Origin: Methanosarcinaceae archaeon
Lineage (GTDB): Archaea > Halobacteriota > Methanosarcinia > Methanosarcinales > Methanosarcinaceae
Direction of reading: 5' to 3'
NCBI GenBank assembly: GCA_030594665.1
Contig: JAUVET010000008.1
Span: forward strand, 1-14,487
DNA length: 14,487 nucleotides
Positions 1-7,018 of the stretch are shown piece by piece. Made by a program: the position numbers and the translations under genes. How positions within the stretch are numbered: the stretch's first letter is position 1; each line of letters starts with the position of its first letter. The notes under the pieces were generated by a model. The model had not been told where the DNA came from. It saw only the letters and a program-made list of their open reading frames with translations, and did no database searches.

Positions 1-45
1 AACAACAAATATTTATCACCTCAAACCTTTTCTATAAAAGATACC
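1..45 (+). promoter_or_regulatory. Possible promoter of the mevalonate gene run
   Basis: Two AT-rich TATA-like stretches are visible, AAATATTTAT at 7-16 and CTATAAAAG at 32-40. The first would put transcription start near position 38, giving an almost leaderless message. The second lies too close to the ATG at 46 to serve this gene. No Shine-Dalgarno sequence precedes the ATG, which fits a very short leader. The region is cut by the window edge, so an upstream co-transcribed gene cannot be excluded. Confidence 0.35.
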
Positions 46-1320
46 ATGAGCTTTAGAAACTTCATAGACCAACTCAGATCTACAGGCAAACTTATCGAAA
101 TAACCCATCCCGTATCCCCGGAATTCGAAGCGCCCGGAATAGCGAAAGAAAAAGGTGCACCTATCTTTTTCCATAATGTGGATGGAAAACAAGCTGTCAT
201 GAACCTGCTCGGCTCGCGCGATGAACTTGCAGCAATGTTCAACGTTCCAAAAGACGGCATCATCGAACGACTTGCCAACGTCTCGCCGAATGGCGAGACA
301 AAGATCGTATCGGATTCCCCCACAAAAGAGGTCATCGAGACCGAAGTAGACCTCACCAAACTCCCGATAATGAAACACTTCGAGCGCGATGGCAGCGCAT
401 ACATCACAGCCGGCATAGTAGTATCAGAATATGACGGCATAATGAACGCATCCATTCACAGGCTCATGGTCATTGGAAAAGACAAACTCGCTGCACGACT
501 GGTACCGCCACGGCACACATATCTTCTCCACAAAAGCGCAGCCGCAAAAGGTGAGCCACTGCCGGTTGCCATCGTACTTGGCGCAGACCCCACCATAACA
601 TTCGCAACAACTACCCGCGTGCCCGTTGGCAAGGAATTCGAATACGCAGCCGCACTTCGCGGCAGTCCTGTGGAACTGTTCGAATGTGACAACGGGATCA
701 AAGTACCGCATGCGGAGATCGTGCTCGAAGGATACATCGACCCGGTTGAGGTTGCAGATGAAGGACCATTCGTGGATATCACAGGAACATACGACCATAT
801 TCGCAAAGAACCGGTCATACATATCACAAAGATCATGCACCGCAAAGACCCCATCTACCACGGAATACTGCCGGCAGGCGCCGAACACCTGCTCATGATG
901 GGGGTGCCGTATGAACCAAAGATATACAACGCGGTCGGTGAAGTGACAACAGTCAAAAACGTTGTGCTCACAGAAGGCGGCTGTTGTTACCTCCACGCTG
1001 TTGTCCAGATCGATAAACAGACCGAAGGCGACGGCAAGAACGCCATCATGGCAGCCTTTGCCGCACACACAAGCCTCAAACACATCGTTGTTGTGGACGA
1101 AGACATAGACATCTTCAACCCCAACGATGTCGAATTCGCGATTGCCACACGTGTAAAAGGTGATTCCGATATCATGATAATCCTGGGCGTGCGCGGAAGT
1201 TCACTCGACCCGAGAGGCGCACCTGACGGCACCACCACAAAGGTCGGCATCGATGCCACCAAAGTCCTTGCAAATATTGAAGACTTTAAACGTGCTAAGA
1301 TGCCGCAGGAATGGGAATAG
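46..1320 (+). CDS. UbiD-family decarboxylase, probable anhydromevalonate phosphate decarboxylase
   Basis: A 424-residue UbiD-family protein, full length for the family. These enzymes decarboxylate unsaturated acids with prenylated FMN in the cytosol. Visible family features are the cofactor-binding NASIHR segment (134-139), arginines R151 and R156, the AEIVLEG stretch with E224 and E228, EGPFVDITGTY (239-249) and the VDEDIDIF segment (350-357). The two following genes encode both aconitase X subunits. In Aeropyrum pernix that combination forms the archaeal mevalonate branch, in which trans-anhydromevalonate 5-phosphate is decarboxylated to isopentenyl phosphate, so that role is inferred here rather than ubiquinone or menaquinone synthesis. 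The cofactor-making UbiX partner is not in the window. The ATG at 46 gives the standard family N-terminus (MSFRNFIDQL). Family assignment is firm; the substrate rests on gene context. Confidence 0.9.
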   Translation: MSFRNFIDQLRSTGKLIEITHPVSPEFEAPGIAKEKGAPIFFHNVDGKQAVMNLLGSRDELAAMFNVPKDGIIERLANVSPNGETKIVSDSPTKEVIETEVDLTKLPIMKHFERDGSAYITAGIVVSEYDGIMNASIHRLMVIGKDKLAARLVPPRHTYLLHKSAAAKGEPLPVAIVLGADPTITFATTTRVPVGKEFEYAAALRGSPVELFECDNGIKVPHAEIVLEGYIDPVEVADEGPFVDITGTYDHIRKEPVIHITKIMHRKDPIYHGILPAGAEHLLMMGVPYEPKIYNAVGEVTTVKNVVLTEGGCCYLHAVVQIDKQTEGDGKNAIMAAFAAHTSLKHIVVVDEDIDIFNPNDVEFAIATRVKGDSDIMIILGVRGSSLDPRGAPDGTTTKVGIDATKVLANIEDFKRAKMPQEWE

Positions 1321-1347
1321 TAATAGGATCAGGAGTAAAAATCCAAC

Positions 1348-2622
1348 ATGCACCTCACAAAAGAAGAAGAACGGACACTGAACGGCGAAGACGGGGAAAC
1401 ACTGCAAAAAGCGATCGAGATACTGGTCGCACTCGGAGACATCTACGGTGCAGACCGCCTCATTCCCATCAAAAGCGCACAGATCGCAGGCGTATCCTAC
1501 AAAACCATAGGCGATGCCGGACTTGAATGGATATCAGACCTTGAAGGAAAAGTAAAAGTGCCATCCATCTTAAACCCCGCAGGAATGGACCTGAACCTGT
1601 GGGATGAAATGGGAATATCCCTCCAATTCGCACAAAAACAACATGAGATCATCAAAGCGTATGAAAAACTCGGCGTGACCTCAAAATGCACATGTACACC
1701 ATATTATCTTGACAATTTCACACTAGGATACGGCGACCATGTTGCATGGAGCGAATCTTCCGCAGTATCCTATGCAAACTCGGTGCTCGGCGCACGCACG
1801 AACAGGGAAGGCGGACCATCCGCACTGTCAGCCGCACTTATCGGAAAGACCGCAAACTTTGGTTATCACCTGGATGAGAACCGCGAACCTACCATCTCCG
1901 TAACTGTCGAATGTAACCTTTGCGGAGCGGATTACGCTGCACTAGGATACATCGTAGGTAAGACTGTCGGAAGTCGCGTGCCACTGTTCTTCCTGCAGAA
2001 CGAAACCGAAGGGGATGAACTCAAAGCACTCGGTGCCGCAATGGCAGCATCCGGCGCGGTTGCCCTGTATCATGTGGACGGGATCACACCCGATGCACGC
2101 AAGATGAAATTCGAAAAAACCGATGAGAATATCGTTATCGAAGAAAGCCAGATCCGTGAGGTATACGAAAAAATACCGGACAATGCAGCACAAACCGAGG
2201 TTGACATGGTCGCTTTCGGCTGCCCGCACTGCTCGGCAGATGAACTCGCACATATCGCACGGTTACTTGATGGTAAACTGGTCGAGAAGGATGTATGGGT
2301 GTGTACATCACGCGAAGTGGCAGAACGTTACCCACAGTTCGTTGACAAGATCGAGAAAAGCGGCGCGCTTGTAGTATGCGATACCTGTATGGTAGTATCC
2401 CCGGCAAGTGAAAATTACAAACTCATGATGGTAAACTCTGGCAAGGCATTGTCCTATGTCCCGAGCATGTGCAAAGTACCTGCAAGGTTCGGAAGTATCG
2501 AGGATTGTATCAAAGAAGCACTAAAAGAAGGAGGAGCAAGTGTAGGTGTAGGCGCAAGTGTAGGTACAGGTGTAGATACAGGTACAAATGCAGGTGCAGG
2601 ATCAGGAGCGCGACACAAATGA
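1348..2622 (+). CDS. Aconitase X large subunit, probable mevalonate 5-phosphate dehydratase
   Basis: A 424-residue aconitase X catalytic (large) subunit. With its small subunit it should carry an iron-sulfur cluster and dehydrate mevalonate 5-phosphate to trans-anhydromevalonate 5-phosphate. Family landmarks are the cysteine segment CTCTPY (114-119), the SESSAVSYANSVLGARTNREG region (135-155), the FGCPHC segment (290-295) and CDTC (344-347), with C375 further on. Some of these cysteines are the likely cluster ligands. The gene starts 27 nt after the UbiD-like gene, with AGGAG at 1331-1335 upstream of the ATG, and its TGA overlaps the ATG of the small subunit (ATGA). The last ~28 residues form an unusual Gly/Ala/Ser/Val/Thr tail encoded by a hexanucleotide repeat, after the recognisable domain ends near residue 393. 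Other aconitase X enzymes act on cis-3-hydroxyproline; the UbiD neighbour argues for the mevalonate role. Confidence 0.9.
   Translation: MHLTKEEERTLNGEDGETLQKAIEILVALGDIYGADRLIPIKSAQIAGVSYKTIGDAGLEWISDLEGKVKVPSILNPAGMDLNLWDEMGISLQFAQKQHEIIKAYEKLGVTSKCTCTPYYLDNFTLGYGDHVAWSESSAVSYANSVLGARTNREGGPSALSAALIGKTANFGYHLDENREPTISVTVECNLCGADYAALGYIVGKTVGSRVPLFFLQNETEGDELKALGAAMAASGAVALYHVDGITPDARKMKFEKTDENIVIEESQIREVYEKIPDNAAQTEVDMVAFGCPHCSADELAHIARLLDGKLVEKDVWVCTSREVAERYPQFVDKIEKSGALVVCDTCMVVSPASENYKLMMVNSGKALSYVPSMCKVPARFGSIEDCIKEALKEGGASVGVGASVGTGVDTGTNAGAGSGARHK
2536..2607 (+). repeat. Hexanucleotide repeat coding the AcnX large-subunit tail
   Basis: Twelve consecutive 6-nt units related to GTAGGT or GCAGGT (for example GCAAGT, GTAGGT, ACAGGT, GTAGAT) lie in frame at the 3' end of the gene. 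They encode alternating small residues of the form [A/V/T/S]-[G/S/D/N]. The unit is a multiple of three, so copy-number change would keep the frame. The tail is predicted to be flexible and lies just before the overlap with the small-subunit gene. Confidence 0.85.
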
Positions 2623-3029
2623 TCACAAAAAAGATAAAGTGCCGCAACATCTCAAGAGGTGTTGCACAGGGCAGGGTGCTCATGTCCCATGATGCCATCT
2701 CATTCCTTGGGAACGTTGATCCGAATACAGGAATCGTTGTCGAGCAGGAACATGACCTGTACGGGAGATCCATAAAAGACAGGGTGCTGGTATTTCCGCA
2801 CGGTAAGGGTTCGACAGTTGGCTCGTATGTACTCTACCAGTTGAGCAAGAACGGGGTCGCACCATCTGCAATGATAAATATCGAATCCGAGCCCATCGTA
2901 GCTGTCGGTGCGATCATATCCGATATTCCGCTTGTGGACAGAATGGAAACCAATCCCTATGAAGTGCTTGAAGATGGTACAATGGTGATGATCGATAGCC
3001 AAAACGGATATGTCGAGATACTTGATTGA
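2619..3029 (+). CDS. Aconitase X small subunit (DUF126), mevalonate 5-phosphate dehydratase
   Basis: A 136-residue swivelling-domain (small) subunit of aconitase X, usual length for the separate form. The family signature FPHGKGSTVGSYVLY is at 59-73, where S65 corresponds to the conserved serine of this loop, followed by APSAMINIESEPIVAVGAI (81-99). It is expected to pair with the large subunit to complete the active site. The ATG at 2619 overlaps the stop codon of the large subunit in an ATGA arrangement, suggesting translational coupling and 1:1 synthesis. A longer open frame extends upstream to 2469, but those residues are arginine/cysteine-rich readthrough of the repeat in another frame and do not look like protein, so the ATG at the overlap is preferred. 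Confidence 0.92.
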   Translation: MITKKIKCRNISRGVAQGRVLMSHDAISFLGNVDPNTGIVVEQEHDLYGRSIKDRVLVFPHGKGSTVGSYVLYQLSKNGVAPSAMINIESEPIVAVGAIISDIPLVDRMETNPYEVLEDGTMVMIDSQNGYVEILD

Positions 3030-3051
3030 TATACTAATTGGACAAAAAACA

Positions 3052-4185
3052 ATGCCAGATGATATATCGGAAAAAGTGCAGGACGGTGCAACACCTACTG
3101 ACACTAATGAAATCACACTGACGGATGAAAAGTTCGAGGAGCTGTACGACCAGATCGAATCCGTATTCCACATATACGATGTAGCGTCAGACAATGGGAT
3201 ATTGTTCTTTTACGGAATACCAACTGAAGACCAGAAAGTCATTTACCAGAAATTATGGACACCATTTGCAGAAATGGGATACCAGTTCGGGATCAAATAC
3301 GAACTTGGTGAACACATACTGATCGCAGCTCCATTTGTAGAAAAACCTGAACGTGTGTGGATCAATGTAGTGCTTGCGCTTGCCACAGTATTTACCACAA
3401 TGCTTACGGGTGCTAGAATGTTTGGTGTTGACCTTGCCAATGACCCATCACAATTCACACAGGGACTCCCTTTTACGATCGCTATCATGACAGTCTTAGG
3501 TTCCCATGAGATGGGACACTACATCGCAGCAAGAATGCACGGAATGCACACATCACTGCCATATTTCATACCATTCCCAACAATTATCGGGACAATGGGA
3601 GCGATCATCAAACACAGGGGTCCGATACCGAGCAGGAAAGCGTTGTTCGATGTTGGTGTTGCAGGTCCGCTTATCGGGCTTGTTGCATCGATATTTGTCA
3701 CGATTATCGGACTTAACCTTCCGGCAGTAGCACCCACACAATATATGATGATGATGGAATTGCAGAATCCGCCCCTGTTCGAGTTGCTTGTGAACCTTGT
3801 GGGTTCGGTTGGCGAATTTATCCATCCGGTTGCATTTGCAGGATGGGTGGGAATGTTGGTTACCCTGTTGAATCTCCTGCCATCAGGACAGCTTGATGGC
3901 GGTCATATCCTTCGGGCAATGATGGGTGAAAATGCGAAGTATGTTTCCTCGATCATGCCGTATGTATTGCTCATAATTGGTGTATATGTTTCCTTTATCA
4001 TGAAACAGAGCGGTTTTATCTGGATCTTTTGGGCATTGTTCCTCTCACTCTTTGCAGCAGCAGGACATCCCACACCTCTCGATGACGACATGGAACTTGA
4101 CAATAATCGAATGGCAATCGGAGTCATTACCTTCGTGCTCGGGCTTCTTTGCTTTACCCTTGTCCCGTTCACGTTCATACAGTAA
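3052..4185 (+). CDS. Site-2 protease family membrane metalloprotease (M50)
   Basis: An intramembrane zinc metalloprotease of the M50/site-2 protease family, 377 residues from the chosen start. A soluble acidic N-terminal region (about 1-100) is followed by hydrophobic segments near 102-118, 139-160, 200-222, 258-277, 300-317, 321-338 and 353-375. The zinc motif HEMGH is at 152-156 and the third metal ligand is in NLLPSGQLDGGH (D282), both inside membrane segments as in site-2 proteases. Expected role: cleavage of a membrane-anchored substrate, possibly in signalling; the substrate is unknown. An earlier in-frame ATG at 3010 would overlap the small-subunit gene by 20 nt and add 14 residues without a family look. 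The ATG at 3052, 22 nt after that gene, seems better, though no strong ribosome site precedes either. Closeness to the lipid-precursor genes may only reflect co-transcription. Confidence 0.88.
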   Translation: MPDDISEKVQDGATPTDTNEITLTDEKFEELYDQIESVFHIYDVASDNGILFFYGIPTEDQKVIYQKLWTPFAEMGYQFGIKYELGEHILIAAPFVEKPERVWINVVLALATVFTTMLTGARMFGVDLANDPSQFTQGLPFTIAIMTVLGSHEMGHYIAARMHGMHTSLPYFIPFPTIIGTMGAIIKHRGPIPSRKALFDVGVAGPLIGLVASIFVTIIGLNLPAVAPTQYMMMMELQNPPLFELLVNLVGSVGEFIHPVAFAGWVGMLVTLLNLLPSGQLDGGHILRAMMGENAKYVSSIMPYVLLIIGVYVSFIMKQSGFIWIFWALFLSLFAAAGHPTPLDDDMELDNNRMAIGVITFVLGLLCFTLVPFTFIQ

Positions 4186-4227
4186 GGTAACGGATGAGTG
4201 AAACAGGCAAACAGGCAGACATTTACA

Positions 4228-4232
4228 GGAGA
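4228..4232 (+). promoter_or_regulatory. Ribosome binding site fixing the radical SAM start
   Basis: AGGAG lies a few bases ahead of the ATG at 4237 and supports that start over the in-frame GTG at 4198, which has no such site. Confidence 0.6.
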
Positions 4233-4236
4233 CTAC

Positions 4237-5343
4237 ATGAATACCTATTTCCGGTGGAATAAGAAAAATTCGTACAGCCTTGCTGCACTTGCCCCCCTGG
4301 TTCCGCAAGCATCCGTTGTGAAAGAAACGAAAGACGGGATTATGCTGTACAGTTTCGTTACAAAACAGGCAGGATATATTTTTCAGGAAGTGGACAACGC
4401 AATAACGGATTCGATATTCATAGCAGGCGGACCCCATCCATCCGGCGCACCCGGGGAGACTCTTGAACATTTCGATTACGTGGTGATAGGAGAAGGTGAA
4501 GAAACACTTCCCCACCTATTACGGACACTCGGATCGGGCGGAGATGTGAGTCAGGTCAAGGGAATCGCATACAAAGGTCCGGCCGGCAATGTGGTGTTTA
4601 CAGGAAAACGTGACCACGTTGACCTGAATAACTACCCGTGTTTTGATCCGAAAACACTTCTTGCGCCCATCGAGATCAGCAGGGGATGTCCGTGGAGTTG
4701 CAAATACTGCCAGACCCCAAGGCTTTTTGGCAAAAAAATGCGACACAGGAGTATCGATTCGATCGTAAAATGCGCAAAACATTACAGTGACCTGAGGTTT
4801 ACGTCCTCGAATGCCTTTGCGTATGGTGGTGATGGGATCACTCCTCGTTTTGACAAAGTTGGGAAACTGCTTTTAACCCTTCACAAAATGGAAGGCAAGA
4901 AAATATATTTTGGCACGTTCCCATCTGAAGCGCGCCCTGAATTCGTTACTGATGAGGCACTGGAAATGATAACCAGATACTGCACCAATGAAACGCTCAG
5001 CCTCGGCGCGCAGTCAGGCAGTGATCGGATGCTGAAGGAAATGTGGAGAGGACACACGGTTGACGATGTTGTCACGGCAGTTGAGCGGTGCACAGGTCAC
5101 GGGATTACGCCAAATGTTGATTTCATTTTTGGTTATCCTGATGAAACTGAAGAAGACCGGCAGGACAGTTTAAAACTCATCAAATGGATTTCCAAAAAAG
5201 GTGGCAGTGTGCGTGCGCACTATTTGACACCCTTGCCGGATACCCCGTATGCGAATGCGGTGCCTTCAAAAGTTGGCAGGGATGTGAAACGAACTCTTGG
5301 CAGGATGGCGCTTGATGGGAAATTGACAGGGGTTTGGGAGTGA
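4237..5343 (+). CDS. Radical SAM protein, MJ_1487-like (B12-binding/radical SAM family)
   Basis: A 368-residue radical SAM protein. The cluster motif CPWSCKYC is at 151-158 (C151, C155, C158), directly after EISRG as in the MiaB/B12-type branch. The N-terminal third (IFIAGGPHPSGAPGETLEHFDYVVIGEGEETLPHLL, in pieces 60-95) has the Rossmann-like pattern of the cobalamin-binding domain, but the cobalamin-ligating DxHxxG motif is absent, so B12 may not be bound in the usual way. GYPDETEEDR (299-308) and a LTPLPDTP segment follow, typical of the barrel's C-terminal part. I recognise it as the archaeal family typified by MJ_1487, of unknown reaction. It ends 35 nt short of the convergent ATPase gene and starts 51 nt after the protease gene, so it could be the last gene of the run. 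Confidence 0.85.
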   Translation: MNTYFRWNKKNSYSLAALAPLVPQASVVKETKDGIMLYSFVTKQAGYIFQEVDNAITDSIFIAGGPHPSGAPGETLEHFDYVVIGEGEETLPHLLRTLGSGGDVSQVKGIAYKGPAGNVVFTGKRDHVDLNNYPCFDPKTLLAPIEISRGCPWSCKYCQTPRLFGKKMRHRSIDSIVKCAKHYSDLRFTSSNAFAYGGDGITPRFDKVGKLLLTLHKMEGKKIYFGTFPSEARPEFVTDEALEMITRYCTNETLSLGAQSGSDRMLKEMWRGHTVDDVVTAVERCTGHGITPNVDFIFGYPDETEEDRQDSLKLIKWISKKGGSVRAHYLTPLPDTPYANAVPSKVGRDVKRTLGRMALDGKLTGVWE

Positions 5344-5378
5344 AGTGGGAAATGTGGATTGGTTAATACCATTTTCAA

Positions 5379-6686
5379 TCATTCCAACAACAACCATTTC
5401 CACATAGGAACGTACTCGATCTTGAACCCTTTGATCTCTTCTTCACCTTCAAAATCGTCTGTGATTATGAGTCCTTCCGTTAATTTGAACTCCTTCATAG
5501 CCCGCACCAGTGATCTGACTTCCCTTTCCTTTGTCTCCAGATCAGTAACGTCGTGGCAGACCTGGATCAATTGTACAACATCCAATCCTTCCTTTATGAC
5601 AAAATCAACTTCTCTTTGCTGGTAATCCTTCCAATAATATATCTCGATCCGGGGGTTGAATGATTGCCTTTTTTTCAATTCTACTGCTACAATGTTTTCC
5701 ATGATCTTGCCAAGATTCTCAGAGAACCTGAAACCGATCGCATTTGACATTCCAACATCTGCCGAATAGATTTTCCTCTGTGCTTTTTCCTGTTCTTTGA
5801 ATGAAAATGAGAATTTTTTGAGGAAAAATACAACATTCGCAGTTTGGAGATGATCTGAGAACCGTTCCACAGTTGTTAGAGGCATATTGAGAAAGCCCGA
5901 TATCTTATTGAAACTGATTGGAGACGATATATTTGTCAGGTAGAATTTTGCTATTGTCCTGATCTTTTCCCTTTCACGTATGTTGAACCTCTCTATGACA
6001 TCTTTGACGATCATAGTTTCAAAATAACCAAGAAGTATTCTCTGTTTATCCGAGGATTGTACCACTTCAGGAAAACCGCCGTATTCCCTGTACTCATCAA
6101 GCAATTGTTTTATTTCTATCCTGTGTGCAAGTATCTCGATTTCGTTTTCTACAGGTATTTCGTTGAATGCCAGAAACTCTTTAAAGGAGAGGGGCTGCAC
6201 AAAAAACATGATATGCCTGCCTGTTAAAAGTGTAGCAAGTTCCGCACTGAGTAATTTTGAGGATGAGCCTGATACGATGATCTTCGCTTCACCACGTTCA
6301 TGCACACCCCTTGCAAAACGTTCCCATTCCGGGATGTTCTGTATCTCATCTAAAAATATGAATGGAGTGCTATTGGGTTTCACTTTTTCACGATACGTGT
6401 CATAAATATCGATCAGTAGTTCAAGGTCTCTTTGCCGGAAACGTTCATCCTCAAAGTTTACGATCAAGGTATCAGCATTTTGCTGTCTGATCAATTGTTT
6501 TGCAATCTGTTTTATGATAGTGGACTTTCCGCTTCGTCGAATTCCCGCTATGCAGATTATCTGGTTTGTTTTTGTTAGAAGATTGACAAGGGCATCCAGG
6601 TATTCCTCTCTTGTTATCCCTGTATCCACTTTTTTAGCCCAAAAATTCCAGTCTGAAAGAATTTCCATGATTTTACTTTTCTGCAT
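5379..6686 (-). CDS. AAA_14/DUF4143-type ATPase
   Basis: A 435-residue P-loop ATPase of the archaeal/bacterial AAA_14 plus DUF4143 type. Walker A GIRRSGKST is at 48-56, Walker B FIFLDE at 109-114 and a sensor-like VSGSSSKLLS at 138-147. The middle region (about 220-300) looks like a winged helix. The C-terminal part (about 305-430) has IEIYYWKDYQQREVDF (347-362) followed by IQV, the pattern of the restriction-endonuclease-like fold of DUF4143. The family is widespread, often multicopy and poorly characterised; defence or mobile-element roles have been proposed, and no function can be assigned from sequence. The ATG at 6686 lies about 24 nt from the centre of a good TATA box, suggesting a leaderless message. 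M7 is an alternative start. Its upstream region is wholly made of 32-bp tandem repeats. Confidence 0.88.
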   Translation of the reverse strand: MQKSKIMEILSDWNFWAKKVDTGITREEYLDALVNLLTKTNQIICIAGIRRSGKSTIIKQIAKQLIRQQNADTLIVNFEDERFRQRDLELLIDIYDTYREKVKPNSTPFIFLDEIQNIPEWERFARGVHERGEAKIIVSGSSSKLLSAELATLLTGRHIMFFVQPLSFKEFLAFNEIPVENEIEILAHRIEIKQLLDEYREYGGFPEVVQSSDKQRILLGYFETMIVKDVIERFNIREREKIRTIAKFYLTNISSPISFNKISGFLNMPLTTVERFSDHLQTANVVFFLKKFSFSFKEQEKAQRKIYSADVGMSNAIGFRFSENLGKIMENIVAVELKKRQSFNPRIEIYYWKDYQQREVDFVIKEGLDVVQLIQVCHDVTDLETKEREVRSLVRAMKEFKLTEGLIITDDFEGEEEIKGFKIEYVPMWKWLLLE

Positions 6687-6698
6687 GATTCATTCAAT

Positions 6699-6946
6699 GT
6701 GGGTTAAATATTTAAGTTTTTAGTTCACACGTGGGTTAAAAATCAACGTTTTTGATTCACACGTGGGTTAAAATTCAATGTTTTTGATTCACATGTGGGT
6801 TGAAATTCAATGTTTTTAGTTCACACGTGGGTTAAAATTCAATGTTTTTGATTCACATGTGGGTTAAAATTCAATGTTTTTAGTTCACACGTGGGTTAAA
6901 ATTCAATGTTTTTAGTTCACACGTGGGTTAAAATTCAATGTTTTTG
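6699..6946. repeat. 32-bp tandem repeat array (about 7.75 units)
   Basis: GTGGGTT recurs at 6699, 6731, 6763, 6795, 6827, 6859, 6891 and 6923, an exact 32-bp spacing with no indels. The unit is GTGGGTTAAAATTCAATG followed by TTTTTAGTTCACAC or TTTTTGATTCACAY. Each junction forms CACGTGGG, with the palindromic core CACGTG (CATGTG at two junctions). There are no unique spacers, so it is not a CRISPR array. The spacing is close to three helical turns, so each core faces the same side of DNA. The first unit (6699-6730) is the most diverged, and the last breaks off at 6946. The rest of the gap to the next gene (6947-7018) shows nothing clear beyond a weak GCGC hairpin. Confidence 0.97.
6704..6720 (-). 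promoter_or_regulatory. TATA box of the ATPase gene
   Basis: On the minus strand this reads AAAACTTAAATATTTAA, a strong archaeal TATA-like sequence centred about 24 nt ahead of the ATG at 6686. That spacing places transcription start at or next to the start codon. It lies inside the gene-proximal, diverged copy of the 32-bp repeat, where the other copies have ATTCAATG instead of TATTTAAG. Confidence 0.55.
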
Positions 6947-7018
6947 CACTTGTTTGGCAGATTTATTTGATGGTGATATAACAATGCGCCACGCTCTTGC
7001 GCGGAAAACAACATGCAC

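Noticed and set aside
2469..2618. N-terminal extension of the AcnX small subunit (open frame from 2469)
   Set aside because: The extra residues are Arg/Cys-rich out-of-frame translation of the hexanucleotide repeat; the ATG at the stop overlap gives the normal family N-terminus.
4194..4260. 22-residue frame (ATG at 4194) overlapping the radical SAM start
   Set aside because: No ribosome site, and it ends just inside the next gene; a chance frame.
6699..6946. CRISPR array
   Set aside because: The repeated unit fills the whole 32-bp period; there are no unique spacers and no cas genes nearby.
6699..6946. Borg-type extrachromosomal element because of tandem repeats and a possible methane-cycling archaeal host
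   Set aside because: Only one intergenic array is seen besides a short coding repeat, and the genes (chaperonin, Orc1/Cdc6, mevalonate pathway) are core chromosomal ones.
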